64,000 nt of DNA from Mangifera indica. Lineage: Eukaryota > Streptophyta > Magnoliopsida > Sapindales > Anacardiaceae. The notes under the pieces were generated by a model. The model saw only the letters and a list, made by a program, of their open reading frames with translations, made no database searches and was not told where the DNA came from. The translations under genes were made by a program, and so were the position numbers. The stretch is from positions 60,105 to 124,104 of the forward strand of contig NW_025401174.1 of assembly GCF_011075055.1 (NCBI RefSeq), in the 5' to 3' direction. Below are positions 32,640 through 44,834 of the stretch, piece after piece. Each line of letters starts with the position of its first letter. Within the stretch, counting starts at the first letter, position 1.

Positions 32640-33410
32640 TACAATATATAAGCTCAATACTCATCAATCATTGTCTACGCAATCCAAGAAATTTAACATG
32701 TGCAAGATATACTTTTCTTAGAAGAATCTCAGTCAAAGGATCATTGACTATACAATGCATAGAATTATATTGTACGTTCACTTCCCTCTCGAAAATTGAG
32801 TATGTTATTACGTTGTGTCTAGTGTTGATACGTTTGGTTATCTTATAAAAATTCTAGATCTTTCATTTCAAAAGACAACCATTGCTCCGAAAATATCATC
32901 CTGTTTACTTAGATTCACGAAGAATCTTCTTAACCAAACAATTTCTTGTATATTTATTGAATAGGCTATATACTAGGCTTTCGATGTGGATACGGCTACG
33001 CATCTTTGTTTCTTATCGCTCCAAGATATGGGCTCTTTTCGAGTAAGAAAACTCAGCCGTAATTTAATTTGCGTTGGTTTAAAAAACACTTCCCCAATTG
33101 CCATCTCAATAGCCAATCAAACGCAAGTTTGATCCTTAATCACATAATCAAACATCCATAGAGCCTTAAAAATATTAAAAATTCTACACACAGCCTTTCA
33201 GTGTTCATTTCAATATTTACTTATATCGACTAACCAGCCCAATCAAAAATAAATATCTAGGCATGTATGCACCATAGCATACATAATACATCTGAATAGG
33301 TAACCTTTGACATTTCTCTGCTTCTATCTTAAGTTTTGGGACATATCTCTTTTGACTCAATAATTCGTCATTTGACACAGGAATATCAATAGGTTCACAG
33401 TATACCATAT
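32640..33410 (-). pseudogene. Element C RNase H end and RT-RH connection
   Basis: Minus-strand counterpart of 29401-30204 in B. 33217-33408 is 63 open codons with VSNDELLSQKRYVPKLKIEA and a decayed CTRPDI region. Toward 32680 the HID-RH...DPLT block is readable with stops. It is clearly homologous to B but independently damaged. Confidence 0.8.
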
Positions 33411-34199
33411 TGGGTTGTTCTAGAACCTTTTGAATATTACGCTCTTATGACAAAGTCAAAAGTTTCTTTGAACAATACTTCTAAATGTAAATTCATAATA
33501 TGTATTTTGTTTTTCCGTATCCTGCAAGTCAAAGAAATGGACAACCATCCTTTGATGATTATCACTTACTTTAAATCATTTCTAGCTATTTATACATCAT
33601 CACACACATTGATAGAATTACAAATTTGTCATCAGACTTTGTCACATAGACATGATGGTCTTGATTAATCATTTCAAAGTTCAAGTACTAGTATCTAGAT
33701 GACAGTTTTAGGTCATTCAATGTCTTTGAAGCTCGCACACTCTGCGCTTCAGACCTATAACAACAAGATCTATATCTCATTTCATGCAGATTTCTTGGTC
33801 AAGTTTTTCACTCAGGAAAATTGTCTTGACATTCATCTGGTGTAATTCTAAATTTAAATGTGTTATTATAGCTAGAACCAAATACATTGAAATAAATATT
33901 ATAAATGACGAAAAATATCTTTCTACACAATCTATACCTTCTCATTGTGTACAGTTTTTCACTATTAAGCTAAATTGTATTTATTTATTGAGTTATCCGC
34001 CTTACGACTAATTTAGGAAACTCATTCATTCCCAATGAATTTTCGATCTGGCGATAAGTCAACCAAAACCTAAAATTGGTTTGTTTTCTTAGTATTCTAT
34101 CTCTTCTTCCAATGCATTTCAAAATTTTCTTATCAAAGGATGAGACATTTATTTCAAGTTCTTTATCATCTTGGGGAGTGGTTATGAAAACCTTGTTTT

Positions 34200-35830
34200 T
34201 ACTTTAAAAACGTCATTTGAATACTTTTGGACGTCTACTCCAATGCAATTGAGAATTAATGCTCCCACTATCCGAAATAGATTAAAGCTTAATCTCAATG
34301 CTCCCACTATGGTAAGATGAATTAAGCAAAAATTAAAGATCATTACTCCCACTATCCGAAATAGGCTGGAGCTTAATTGCATTTGCTGCCACTAACTAGA
34401 ACAAGTATAGGTCTTATATCTTAGGACTTAACTAATGGTCGTTAAGATATACCCATCCTCATTCTTTTCTCATCTCATTCAGATGAAACCTATTATCAAC
34501 ATCATCTCTCTTAAGAAAAATATCCTCTATAAATGTAGTATCTCTAATACAAGTTCAGTTAATCTTCTAACGAAATCCTCCCTAATGAACACATACCCTT
34601 TAGAATGCTTAGCATATCTGATAAAGATACATTCATTTCTTCTCAGTCCCAATTACTCTAACTTATGGGAAAAGTTATGGATTGATATTGCTAACCACTA
34701 AGGTTAGAATTAATTAACTCAGATTTTCTACCTGACCATAACTCATAGGGAGTGGAAGCAACTGGATTAGTAGGCAATTGGTTAAGTTCTCAAGCAGCAA
34801 TAAATATCATATCATCACAAAGTGACTTGACGTTTTGCTTGCGCTCTCATTGACTTAACCATTTCTAATAGAGTTCAATTACTCTTCTTCACTACATTGG
34901 TTATTGCAAAGTTTTGGAATTTCTATTTACCATACTATTTCTTTCATTACTTAGTTCCTTGAACTTTTGGAACAAATGCTCAAGACCTCGGTGAGTTCAT
35001 AAAACTTTTATCTATTTTGTCTTATTGATTCTCAACCTCAATTATATATAGTGTCTAAAGTAGTCTCTTGCTTCTAACTTATAGGAGATCAAATAGATAA
35101 AACTGAATCGAGCATTGTTATCATCACTAGTAATAAAATATGAGATACATTCTCAAACTTTACATTCATAGGAAAATATATACCTAAGTATATAGATTAC
35201 AAAGGAAGTCAAACTCATATAGTTTTGTCAAATGGTTTTCTAGAAGTTTCTCTAACTAGACAATGCTTACATATGGACAATTCTATTTATGTGAAAGTTC
35301 CTAATAAACTTTCATAAGCCAATTTATTCAACCCATCTTGGCTTACACGCCCTAATGTAACATGTTATATATTTGCATTCATTTCCATACACATAGGAGA
35401 AGCAAATAATGAAAAATTTAACATTATCAAAAAATGTAAAGTGACAAACACCATATAACCATTCAACCAACAAACCAAATCTGTAGAAATTAATTCTATC
35501 ATATTTCAACAAAACACCCAGAGAAATTCAAATTATATCCTAGTTTGAGAAGAACAAGTACTTTGACCAAGATTTGTTGAATATTTCGAGCATATTGGAT
35601 TTCGTGTAGGTATAGGATTCGATCATTTGCAAAACTTATTTGCTTATGTCTATTCCTCTTACTACAATCTTTGTGTTGTTACCTATATATATCCAATTCG
35701 CTTTATTCAGAATTCGATAGAAATCTACTAAAGATCTTATATCATGAACTACTTGGTCGGTGGTTTCTGAGTCCATAATCCACATAAGATAATAATCAGT
35801 TAATATCACAGTATTAGAGAACAAAGTTTC
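34200..35830 (-). pseudogene. Element C protease and integrase
   Basis: 35636-35824 minus encodes WIMDSETTDQVVHDIRSLVD and NWIYIGNNTKIVVRGIDISK, the copia protease with Asp-Ser-Glu in place of Asp-Ser-Gly. 35324-35512 minus encodes DRINFYRFGLLVEWLYGVCH, the start of the pre-integrase region. Integrase pieces (TPYELW, RRNECIFI-like) follow to 34600. Confidence 0.8.
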
Positions 35831-36918
35831 ATTACTTTATGTTGAACAAGACTATCATTTTCAGCTGTGTTCATTCATAGACGATATAATTCTTGTTGCT
35901 TCTATTGCAACTCTCATCTTGTTTCCGTCTCTACTTCTAGTACTTTTGCCACTCTTCTCATTTCAATTCCTTGTTCTTATTCTTTGAGCATTAAACAATC
36001 TCCTTCCTATATTAGGACTTGAGCCACTCACTTTTAAAAATTGATTCTACAACGTATGCATGAGTATTAAATTCAGCTGCCTCAAGGGTGTTTGTCCTCC
36101 AATTTTGTGTGGTTAGAACAACTAACAAAAGTCATTCTTTCCTCACTGTGAGTCATATGTACCTTTATACGCTCCCACTATCGAGAAGAAATCGTTTTTC
36201 TAAATGAACTTACCGTTCATGTATCAGGTTACGCGTAGCTGACTTTAGTTTCATAATTAGATTTGACATTCAATCAAATTCAACAATCAACTGTCTTTAT
36301 TTAGGGACTACAGTTCCTCCAAACTTTTAAACTAAAATCATACTTATGACATATGCAGTTGAACATTAATGGTACTCATATACCAGATCGATAGTCATGA
36401 AACTAATCAAGATATCACACTAAGTGAATCTTGCTTCTTACTTTCGGTTCGGGTAATTGGGTTTTCCTAACCCAATTTTGATTCGAATATCGCGATGAAC
36501 CCTAAATCTTCTGTCCGTCTAATTGGCCATTTTCCAACGATTTTTCGACGACTAAACCATAGGGCTTTTGCATCCCAGTCTACGTGGAGTTCGATCGTTC
36601 CAATTTTCGGTGCCCATGGCGTCAGAATCCATCGAAACGGCAAGGAAGAAAAACACGCCTTGGGTCTCGGATTTGGGTCTATTTCGATCGATTTCGATGT
36701 TATTCGAGTCGTTTTTCAATTTAAAACATGTAATATCATTCCTAGCATTCATCCAACATGTTTCCCAACACCAATTTCATGCAATTTTGGCCGAATTAAA
36801 TTCGTCCCCAAAAGCGAAATTTTAAACAAACTTCCATATATAGATTCTAATTGGCATAATACACGCAATACCATTCACAGAAAACATAACAAATATGTAA
36901 CCTAGGCTCTGATATCAA

Positions 36919-37296
36919 TGTTAGAAACAATTAAACATGTCAGGATCATAATCTGTGAAATCTGTAAATACGAATTTGCATACCCGTTTCGGTTTTCAAT
37001 GAAGTGTCTTCGAATTCTATGCGAGGTGTTGACGTTAGTCTGTTTCCACGATGCCATTTGCCCACGTACTAATTTCCATTTGGGAGACGAATTTACTGTG
37101 CATTGGTTTTAGCGGGAGAGAAGAGTTCTCTTCTGTAAAATTAGCGTTATCTCCTTCCTTGCTTTGAGAGGAAGTTAGAACTTTATATAAAAGTCCAACT
37201 ACCAATAATAACCGCCAGTAACCGCTAATAACTGCCCTTTGGCAATTAATCAAATCGAGTCAGGTCGACTCGTCATAGGTGGACTCGGATCCAACA
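36919..37296 (-). repeat. COP-1 element C, 5' LTR
   Basis: 378 bp in reverse, TGTTAGAAACAATTAAACATG to GGATCCAACA (sense start TGTTGGATCC). Left neighbour is the reversed PBS and right neighbour is the resumed COP-3b LTR. The flanks of C (TAAAC at 23644-23648 and TATTA at 37297-37301) do not form a clear TSD. Confidence 0.88.
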
Positions 37297-37560
37297 TATT
37301 AAGCATTTCTATCTCTTTCTCTTTACCTTAAGTTCTATATATGTGTGTTGTGATAATTTGTTAAATATTGATTTTGTTTGATTACCCTTGTTAAGAAAGC
37401 TTAAGTAATTGTTTTTTATTAAATATTTTTTTGAAAGATTTTACATTTACATACTTGGTTGAGCATGTTTATAAATTTTTTCAAAAGTCTTTATTTGGTT
37501 AAAGTTTTTAAATAATCCTATTCACCCACTCTAAGATTATTAACCATTTGAGGTTTTTCA
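37297..37560 (+). repeat. COP-3b 5' LTR, right part
   Basis: Last 264 bp of the LTR begun at 22712, ending GAGGTTTTTCA directly before the PBS. The sequence AACCACTATAAAC / TATTAAGCATTTC reads as a plausible promoter/leader join once C is removed. Confidence 0.65.
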
Positions 37561-37562
37561 AT

Positions 37563-37574
37563 TGGTATCAAAAC
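37563..37574 (+). other. Primer-binding site of COP-3b
   Basis: TGGTATCAAAAC, initiator tRNA-Met type with two G-to-A changes, two bases after the LTR. Confidence 0.8.
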
Positions 37575-37629
37575 ATGGACTCTAGGTTTATAAATTCTAA
37601 TAAATTTTAGAGTTTAAGTTCGCATTTAG

Positions 37630-38786
37630 AATGACTAGTACCTTTACTTCCGTTTTTGGTTAAGGACATAGTATTACGAGACCACCAATGTTTTGTGGGT
37701 CAAACTACACTCAGTGAAAAATTTGGATGAAACTTCACATTCAATCTAGAGATTATAAGTTATGAAAAATCAATGAAAATTGTGACTTTATGCCTAGGGA
37801 TCCTAGACCAAATTTGCCTAAAAATGAAGAAGATTTTAATGAGGGAGATGAAAAATTAATGAGTCTAAATGCAAGGGCTATGAATATGTTATTTTGTACA
37901 TTAGACGCAACTGAATTTAATCGTGTTTCTTTATGTGATTCAGCCTAAGAGGTATGACCTGTCCTTCATACCACTCACAAAGGTACAAATCAAGTGAAAG
38001 AGTCCAAAATCGAGCTTCACTTTAAAAAGTATGAATTGTTCAAAATGAAGTCAGGAGAGAATGTAACCGTTATGCTCAAAAGGTTCTCAAACTTGGTAAA
38101 TAATCTTAGAGGACCTGAAAAGAAGTTTGAGATCATTAAGTTTGTGAAAAAGATGTTTTGATTGTTGCTAGAATCATGGAGCATGAAGGTGACCACCATC
38201 GAAGAATCAAAAGACCTAATCAAAATGGGCATGGATGAGCTTATTGGAAGCCTATTAACATTTGAGATGAAATGAAAGCCCAAGGAGGAAAAGACCGAAT
38301 CAAAGAAGAATATTGCCTTGAAGATAGAAATTGAAAATAATGATTCTTCAATGGATAAGGAAGATGTGAATCTTCTTGCGAGGAAATTCAAAAAATTCCT
38401 TTCAAAAAGCAAAGGCAAGAATTTCTCCAAATCAAAATACAAGGACGATAGAAACGATGAAGTGATATGCTATGAATGTAAGAAGCCCGGTCACATCCGA
38501 CAAGAATGTCCTTTACTCATGAAGAGGGGAAAGGAAAAGAAACTCAAAAAGAAAGTGTTTGTGGAGTGGGAGTGATAATTCAAGTGATGAAAGTGAGTCA
38601 AAGCATGAAAAAGCCAATTTATGCTTCATGGCAATGAGCGAATCAGAGAAAAAGGGTAATAACTTTAACTCATACTCTTTTAATGAATTGCAAGAAGCAT
38701 TTGATTATTTAACGGATAAGTGTAAATGCATGTGTGCTAAAGATAAATCTTTGAGAAAGCAATTGACATGTATCAATGTGAGATAA
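37630..38786 (+). pseudogene. COP-3b copia gag with intact zinc knuckle
   Basis: Plus-strand UBN2-type gag. It starts at MTSTFTSVFG (near 37631) and reads RPPMFCGSNY, MSLNARAMNMLFCTLDATEF, QVKESKIELHFKKYELFKMK, MGMDELIGSLLTFEM. It ends in an open stretch 38318-38575 with VICYECKKPGHIRQECPLLM, a complete CX2CX4HX4C knuckle for RNA binding. Acidic Ser-rich sequence and ELQEAFDYLTDKCKC follow in another frame (38559-38786), as in SIRE-like gags. Several in-frame stops lie upstream (for example near 37741, 37948 and 38160). It is the closest relative in the window of the COP-3a gag and faces the opposite way. Confidence 0.85.
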
Positions 38787-39610
38787 ATCCATTATGTATG
38801 AAATTGGTAACAAGATTTAGCCGTCTGATAATAAGAGTTTAGCATTGGATGTTGTTTCACACATTAAATGCAAAAAAAGCAACAGTTCACATGTATCAAT
38901 GTGAGATATGGTTTTATTAAAGGCCATAATGGATATGAGATAAGTGGATTTAGCAAAGTGGTTAATCTATAAGATTCTTGAAATTAGGGAGGAGAATATG
39001 GAGATCCAGTTCAAGATGCTTGTCACTTTTATCATGATAAAATTGCAAGTTTCTCTTGAGGAAAGTAATAAAGCATTCATACGAAAATTCAAAGTGAATC
39101 AATAGATTAACACCATGCATTATCTAAAATGAGATTGATTGAAAAAGTTCAAGCTGAAGGATGGCATTTGATCTTGGTTGAAGGTAATGAGGAAGAAAAT
39201 CAACCAGAAGATAAACAGTCGGTTGAAGAAGAACAATAGGTGCATGTTATGCCTAGTGATCCTATAATGTCTAAATCTAACTCTAGACAGGTAAAAGAAC
39301 AAGGACAAACCAGATTTATGAAGATATATCTCCTAGTTGTGTGGATCGGTTTATGCAATATATGGAAAGGAGATTTAATGCAACTTAGTTGTCCCAAAAT
39401 GTCATGAACACAATAATCAGGATGAATGGCATGACTAGACTTTTGCTCTATTCGAGTGATTTTTATTTCCAAAGCAATGAACGGTTAGCTCACGACTTGG
39501 CTACGAGAGAAGTATAGCCATATTTTTTTACTTCAAAGTGATTTTCAAATTTCACATTTTATCTATCTTATAATGCTTTCATGCATTCTTTAGAGATATT
39601 AACTTAAGTT
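38787..39610 (+). other. COP-3b interior, unidentified
   Basis: No protease or integrase motif found. One readable piece near 39133-39237 is RLIEKVQAEGWHLILVEGNE followed by acidic sequence. Another near 39331-39510 contains CVDRFMQYMERRFNAT and NTIIRMNGMTRLLLYSSDFY. I do not recognise either. A 20-bp word starting ACATGTATCAATG occurs at 38766 and again at 38889. The block may be a separate inserted element or a degraded region between gag and pol. Confidence 0.4.
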
Positions 39611-39619
39611 TTATCATTA

Positions 39620-40110
39620 TCAAAACATTATGGTACAACCAACTTTAATGGCACAATTATCTTTCTTCTTACTGTCTATATGATAACCATGGAACAATTC
39701 TTGGCATAAGAGAATATTGTCCCTTAGATGTCTTCCTCCAACAAATGCCACTTATGCCTTGTTAATAAAGAAAGTAAGAATTACTTTAAGACGATTAGCT
39801 AAGATCTTGCTAATACATTTGTACACCATGTTACAACAAGAGATAGGGTGAAACTCCTAACATCGAGAAGAATTAACACATTTAGGAAGCAATGCAATAA
39901 TGGTAGAATAAATCTACTTAAGAATATGCCCTGAATTAAAGAAATTCTTAATTGCCTTAACTGCATTACTCCTTACAATACTCCAAGCTTTTTAAAAAAA
40001 ATAAAGCATAAAACCCATTAGGACTTGAAGCCTTATTATATCTATATTAAACAACGTATTTTTAATCTCTTTTTTCTCGACTTCCTACACTATCAATTTG
40101 GCATCTAACC
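39620..40110 (-). pseudogene. L1-type LINE reverse transcriptase, N-terminal part
   Basis: Minus-strand non-LTR RT. Read right to left: SPNGFYALFF near 39980-40030, FHPISCCNMVYKCISKILAN then RLKVIL (39790-39860), AFVGGRHLRDNILLCQEL (39690-39745). These are the early RT motifs (usually FRPISCCN and ISKILANRL). The catalytic palm is not present to the left. Because this N-terminal part lies left of a LINE C-terminus on the same strand (40120-41310), it is probably a second, separately truncated LINE copy. Confidence 0.8.
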
Positions 40111-40119
40111 TTTTTCCTT

Positions 40120-41310
40120 TGGTAAGTAAGTATATATTAACAAAAACCAAGAAATACAACCTAAGCTTAACTTGAAACATAAATCAATAAGCTAGCACAA
40201 CTAACCAAATACCATATAAAGTTCCATCTCAAATCTTTTCCATAAGACAAGTCCTTAAGTGAAAAGAAAACAACGAGAAAACAAACAAGGCAACATAAAA
40301 CCTTCTTGAGAGCCTATCTAAGAGCTTTCCAAGATAGAAGTCAAGAAGATCTAAAAGAATACAAATACAAAAATACAAGCAGTAAGTGTACTCTAAAAGC
40401 AAAGAAACACCCAAGAAACAAGCCTTAGCGATAAAGAACCATCACCACAAAAAGCCAAAATTGAGAAGCACCAAATCAGCCATGGCTAAGCAATGCCCAA
40501 AGTCAAGCCCTAATTCCAAATGACGGATATCTCTTCTTCTTTAACTGCCACACTTGACATAAAAAAGGTTTTTTCCTTCACCATGGATATAATCTCCATA
40601 AGTAGAGATTGAGTGTCTTTAGCCTTTTGAGAGAAAATCTTATTATTTCATTCTCCCCAAAAAAGGTAGATTGTAAACCTAGGTTTAGCTTAGCCAACCA
40701 ATTTGTCACATTCTTCTGCTACCAATTTAAGCTCACCAAGTTGACATACTTTAACCATGGCACAACATTATAACTCAAATTGCTCTATAGAAGAATCTCT
40801 ATCCAAATTCTCCTTGTCACCAAACAAGCAAAGAATAAATGGTTAAGAGATTCCAAAGGCCTATTATAGAACACGCAATCCATAACATTAATGAGACTAG
40901 ATGATCTTTGGTTTGCAACTTTATTTCATGGTCATCTAAGTAATAATAAAGTGCTTAGGGGTGTATCTTATTTGAACCACAAAAGGTCATGCCAATTAAC
41001 TTTTTGCCCTCTTTATCTCATAACCTCCCAAGCCGAATGAGTAGTAAATGCTTTTGTTGAAGAAGTATTCCATTTTACAATATCATCTCCTCCAAGGGGA
41101 CTAAAGTTAATTTCCTTCTTGATCTTCATAAGTTCCAATGTGTTAGTGCATAAGCAAACCTACACAATATCCCTAATAACATCCTCTACCAAAGCCATAT
41201 GATTGAGACTTGAATCATAAATCACCCTTTCACCAAATCTATCCATAAAAGTGCTAAGAGGATGCCATTTGTCATAATAAAGGCTAAAGTTTTTACCATC
41301 ATCTACCACA
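40120..41310 (-). pseudogene. LINE-1 copy: C-terminal domain, zinc-binding region and 3' tail
   Basis: Minus strand. From 41310 down: VVDDGKNFSLYYDKWHPLST, FMDRFGERVIYDSSLN, NFSPLGGDDIVKWNTSSTKA, SAWEVMR, RGQKVNWHDLLWF, then CVFCNRPLESLNHLFFACLV with TRRIWIEIL (near 40800-40870). The C-x-x-C...H...C pattern is the zf-RVT domain of plant L1-type LINEs. Below 40560 there is AT-rich 3' sequence ending near a short A-rich (T-rich in plus) run at about 40110. The gene is continuous with 47427-48214 once copia element E is removed. Confidence 0.85.
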
Positions 41311-43098
41311 TGTAAGGTTTTAGGGTGTCATTAACCAATAGCATAACAGAATTAAAAATTCAAAAATCCTAAAACCCATTCAAGATACCCGTTTTAATGC
41401 ACAAATTTATGAACACGTTAAACACATATAAGGTGTTTAGAAATTATACCTATGTTGTTAGCTCCTTTAAAACTTCACATGGCTGTGTAAAGTTCATTAC
41501 CTAACCCACTTAAGGCAGTGTATTAGTATCCATGCGGAGCACAAATAAGAGGCTATCCAAAAAAAAAGGCTACTAAGGCTTTTGTCAATTGGAGCTTGGA
41601 AATTAGATCATGACAATGAAAGCTTACATCAACAAGATTTTAGGGGTAGAGATGTGTGTTTTGGATTGTTGTGTTAACAAATTGACTCAAACTAAACACC
41701 TTTATGTATAAGGTATGCATAAATCCTTAGTTAGGACTCTAACTACTTAGGTGATAAGGTTTCCAAGAGTTCTTATTGAATTAAGACTTCTAATTTACTG
41801 AAAGTTTTAATGCATAGGAATCCTAATTAAATTAGGATTTCAACTTAACTAAAACTTTCTATCAAACAAGAACTTTGAAGAATACTTGTTTAATTCAAAC
41901 ACCTTACCCATGAGTTAACTCAATCAATTGACTCGTACCTATCATTTGGTCTTGCTTGGTTGGATTCCTAAGTGGGTCTAGCTGAAATAATGCAAGTCAT
42001 TTGTATAATGCCATATGGCACCATGCACACATATGATTCCAATCCAAATACATCAATACGTTTCTCTCTTTCCATGACCTCAAGATTGTCATCAAACAAT
42101 CCTTGCCTCTTAGTTCATATCAACCCTTTAATGCGTGTGACCTATAAGCTCTTTATCGAATTGGTAGTGTCTAGATTCAGGTAAAATTTAGACATAGACC
42201 AAGATTAGCTTCTAGCAAAATCTCACGGCTACCTTAACAATAGAGTGCTAACAAATATCTCAATAAGCTTTTACAACATCACAGTTATGTATAATTCATA
42301 TCTCTTAAGGCTGAAACATAGAAGTATGTCTATCTCATTAGTTCCTCAATATGAGCTGATACATATTAATGACTTACACAAATTAGACTATAACCTTATC
42401 CCACTATGGTCATGGATTCAAGTAATCATTAATGTCTTTCAATATTCATATATGAGATATTTTCTCTTGTACTCAAGAGTGATGAATCTTTTACTAATCA
42501 ACCATAACCTCTATGTATCTCATGATATAGTTGTTCACTATCTTTATGATACCTCTATTATGATGATACGTTAATAGTGTCAAATCATATTGATCCTTAC
42601 ATGAGATGGTTTGGTAACCTCAAATCAAAGGATCATATACACCCATGATGTTCAAAGGATTTCTTCTATTAACACTAGAGCAATTATCCATATGGATATC
42701 CTTTAATAGGGTCAGTCTGATGAACACGTCTATAGCATGCACCTATGTGTTACACCAAGCTATCAATAAACAACTTAGGCACGTGAAAACTATCACCACC
42801 TTTTGATGGGTTCGCTCAATACTATGATAATCTCATCACCATTACATGTGCCCTTGGTCATTATAATGTTAGGATTATAGACATTTTTAGAATAGTCATC
42901 TAATGTATGCATAGGGTTCTCATGATAAGTCATCTGATCCCTTCATTACAATTCTATCATTCTAAGGACATGTTATTCACACAATCATATAATAAACAAG
43001 CATATAAACTGAATAACTCTAAATCCTTTTATTAATTAATGAGATAAATTTATATTATAAATGTCAAATCAATTTACTCTAAAGTATCTACCTTAACC
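41311..43098 (-). repeat. COP-2 element E, 3' LTR
   Basis: 1,788 bp, TGTAAGGTTTTAGGGTG (sense end CCCTAAAACCTTACA) to CTACCTTAACC (sense start, decayed from a TGTTAGGGTAG-like end). It is collinear with 58870-60657. The left flank CCACA compares with CTATA right of the 5' LTR (47427-47431), a possible TSD with two C/T changes. Confidence 0.82.
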
Positions 43099-44834
43099 GA
43101 TCGGTCATGTATCTAATCCCTAATCTTGCTATATGTCTGTCATGTTTTTGTGCGCAGCAACTTTGTTAATGTGTCATCCAAATTATCATTTGTATCAATC
43201 CTCTCTATCTATATGTTAACTCACTGAATAATCCCTCGGATCAGATTATATCATTTGAGTATGTGTTTGCACCTTTGATGAGACCATAACTCTTTTGCAT
43301 AAGCAATTACTTCATTGTTATCACAATCAAGCTTAATCAGCTTAGCAATGCTTGAAACCACTCTAAGTTCTTTCACAAACTTCCTGATCTATCCAACTGT
43401 TTTTGCTGTTTTTGAAAAGGTAATATACTCAGACTCTATTATAGAATTAGTCACTATACTTAAAGCTTTTCTAGCTTACTGCACCACCATTCAAACAAAA
43501 CACAAACCCATATTGTGATTTAAAGTCATCTCGATCAGTTTGGAAACTGGTGTCACTATAGCCTCTAACAGTGAGTTTAAAATCCTATCCATAAACGAAA
43601 AACCCATCTTTTGTCCTTTTTGGGTACTTTAGGATGTTCATGACAATTAACTAGTATTTTTCACCTAAATCAAATTGATATCTATTGCAAATGCTCAAGG
43701 AATATTAGATATCAAGTTTCATACATAGTATGACATACATGATTGATCCTATAGCCAAGGCGTAAGGGATCCTACTCATCTTATCTCTTTTAGATTATGA
43801 ATATAGACCTATCTCTTTCAAAAGATATATACCATGAGACATAAACAAAGATCCTTTCTTAGATTCCTCTATAAAGATTCTCATCAACACTTTATCTATG
43901 TATGCGTTTTGACTTAGGCCCAATTATCTACGCTTTTTACCTAAGTAAATTTTAATCGCAAGAATGTAAGTTGCTTCTCCTAAGTTTTTCATGGAGAAAC
44001 ATTTAGATAACCAAGCCTTTATCAATTGCAAGTTCGGTATGTCATTTATAATAATTAAGATGTCATCAGCACATAATACTAAAAATGTAATCATGCTCCC
44101 ATTGACCTTCTTATACACACATAGCTTGTCTTCATTTTTTGTAAAATCAGACTCTTATATAACTTCATCAAAATGAATATTCCAGCTTTTGGAAGCTTCC
44201 TTTAGCCCATAAATGAACTTTTGCATCTTGCATACTTTATTAGTATGTCTAGTAAGAATGAAACCATCGGGTTGTGCCATATAAATGTTCACTACAAAGT
44301 TACCATTTAGGAAGGCATATTTAACATCTATCTCAAAGATTTCATAGTCATGGTATGTAGCAATAGCAAGCATAATTAAACTTAAGCATAACGACTGGAA
44401 AAAGGTTTCATCATAGTCAATGCCATATTTTTGTGTGAAACCTTTAGCAACTAATCGTGCTATCACCAGAGTCCATACTTGGTTCTAGTACATAAAGTCT
44501 ATTTCATATTTCATAACATCTAACCATTTATTAAAATCTGGACTCAAGGCAACTTCATCATAAGTCTTAGGTTCGTCATCAGAGATGACCAATATGTTAA
44601 CATGCTAAGTCATAAGAAAACCAAATCTTTCTAGCTCACAACGTACTCATATAGATCTACGTAGCTTTTGTATGCTTTGGGATTGTTCCTTGCAAGGTTG
44701 AGGAACTTCCTTATAATCAACCATCTACGATGGCAGATTGTCCTATCTAACATTTATGGTATCTTGTGGTATAAGAACTTCATCGAGTTCTACCTTCCTT
44801 TCATTAGTCTTCTTGAGAATAATTTTCTAATATG
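43099..44834 (-). pseudogene. COP-2 element E pol: RT and RNase H
   Basis: Minus strand, right to left. Integrase tail near 44700-44830; DEPKTYDEVALSPDFNKWLD near 44520-44580. RT 44155-44466 is open for 103 codons with LVAKGFTQKYGIDYDETF, FEIDVKYAFLNGNFVVNIYM and KFIYGLKEASKSWN. The catalytic block LVLCADDILIIIND (44040-44090) replaces the usual YVDD with CADD. RNase H at 43140-43620 has GYSDTSFQTDRDDFKSQYGF, FCLNGGAVS and LIKLDCDNNEVIAYAKELWS. Stops are few compared with element B. Gag, protease and most integrase are deleted at about 44834. Confidence 0.85.

Larger units (their letters stand above)
31665..36918 (-). mobile_element. COP-1 element C, main interior
   Basis: Mirror image of B's interior. 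Read right to left: PBS TGATATCAGAGCC (36905-36917), leader 36441-36904, gag remnant 35860-36440, protease 35610-35830, integrase 34200-35600, RT 33410-34140, RT-RH connection 33217-33408, RNase H and pol end 32640-33190, 3' region 31670-32640. Relative to B, about 1.37 kb (B 25009-26377) is missing at 36440/36441, so C lacks the W-box and CACGTG arrays and the gag N-terminus. The AATAG at 31665-31669 is the right TSD of B. Confidence 0.88.

Noticed and set aside
23649..37296. A novel palindromic DNA system or inverted-repeat gene amplification
   Set aside because: The AATAG TSD and LTR boundaries explain it as one copia inserted in another; no unknown function is required.
40229..40414. 61-codon minus-strand frame in the LINE tail
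   Set aside because: No domain and located after the zinc-binding region, in AT-rich 3' sequence.
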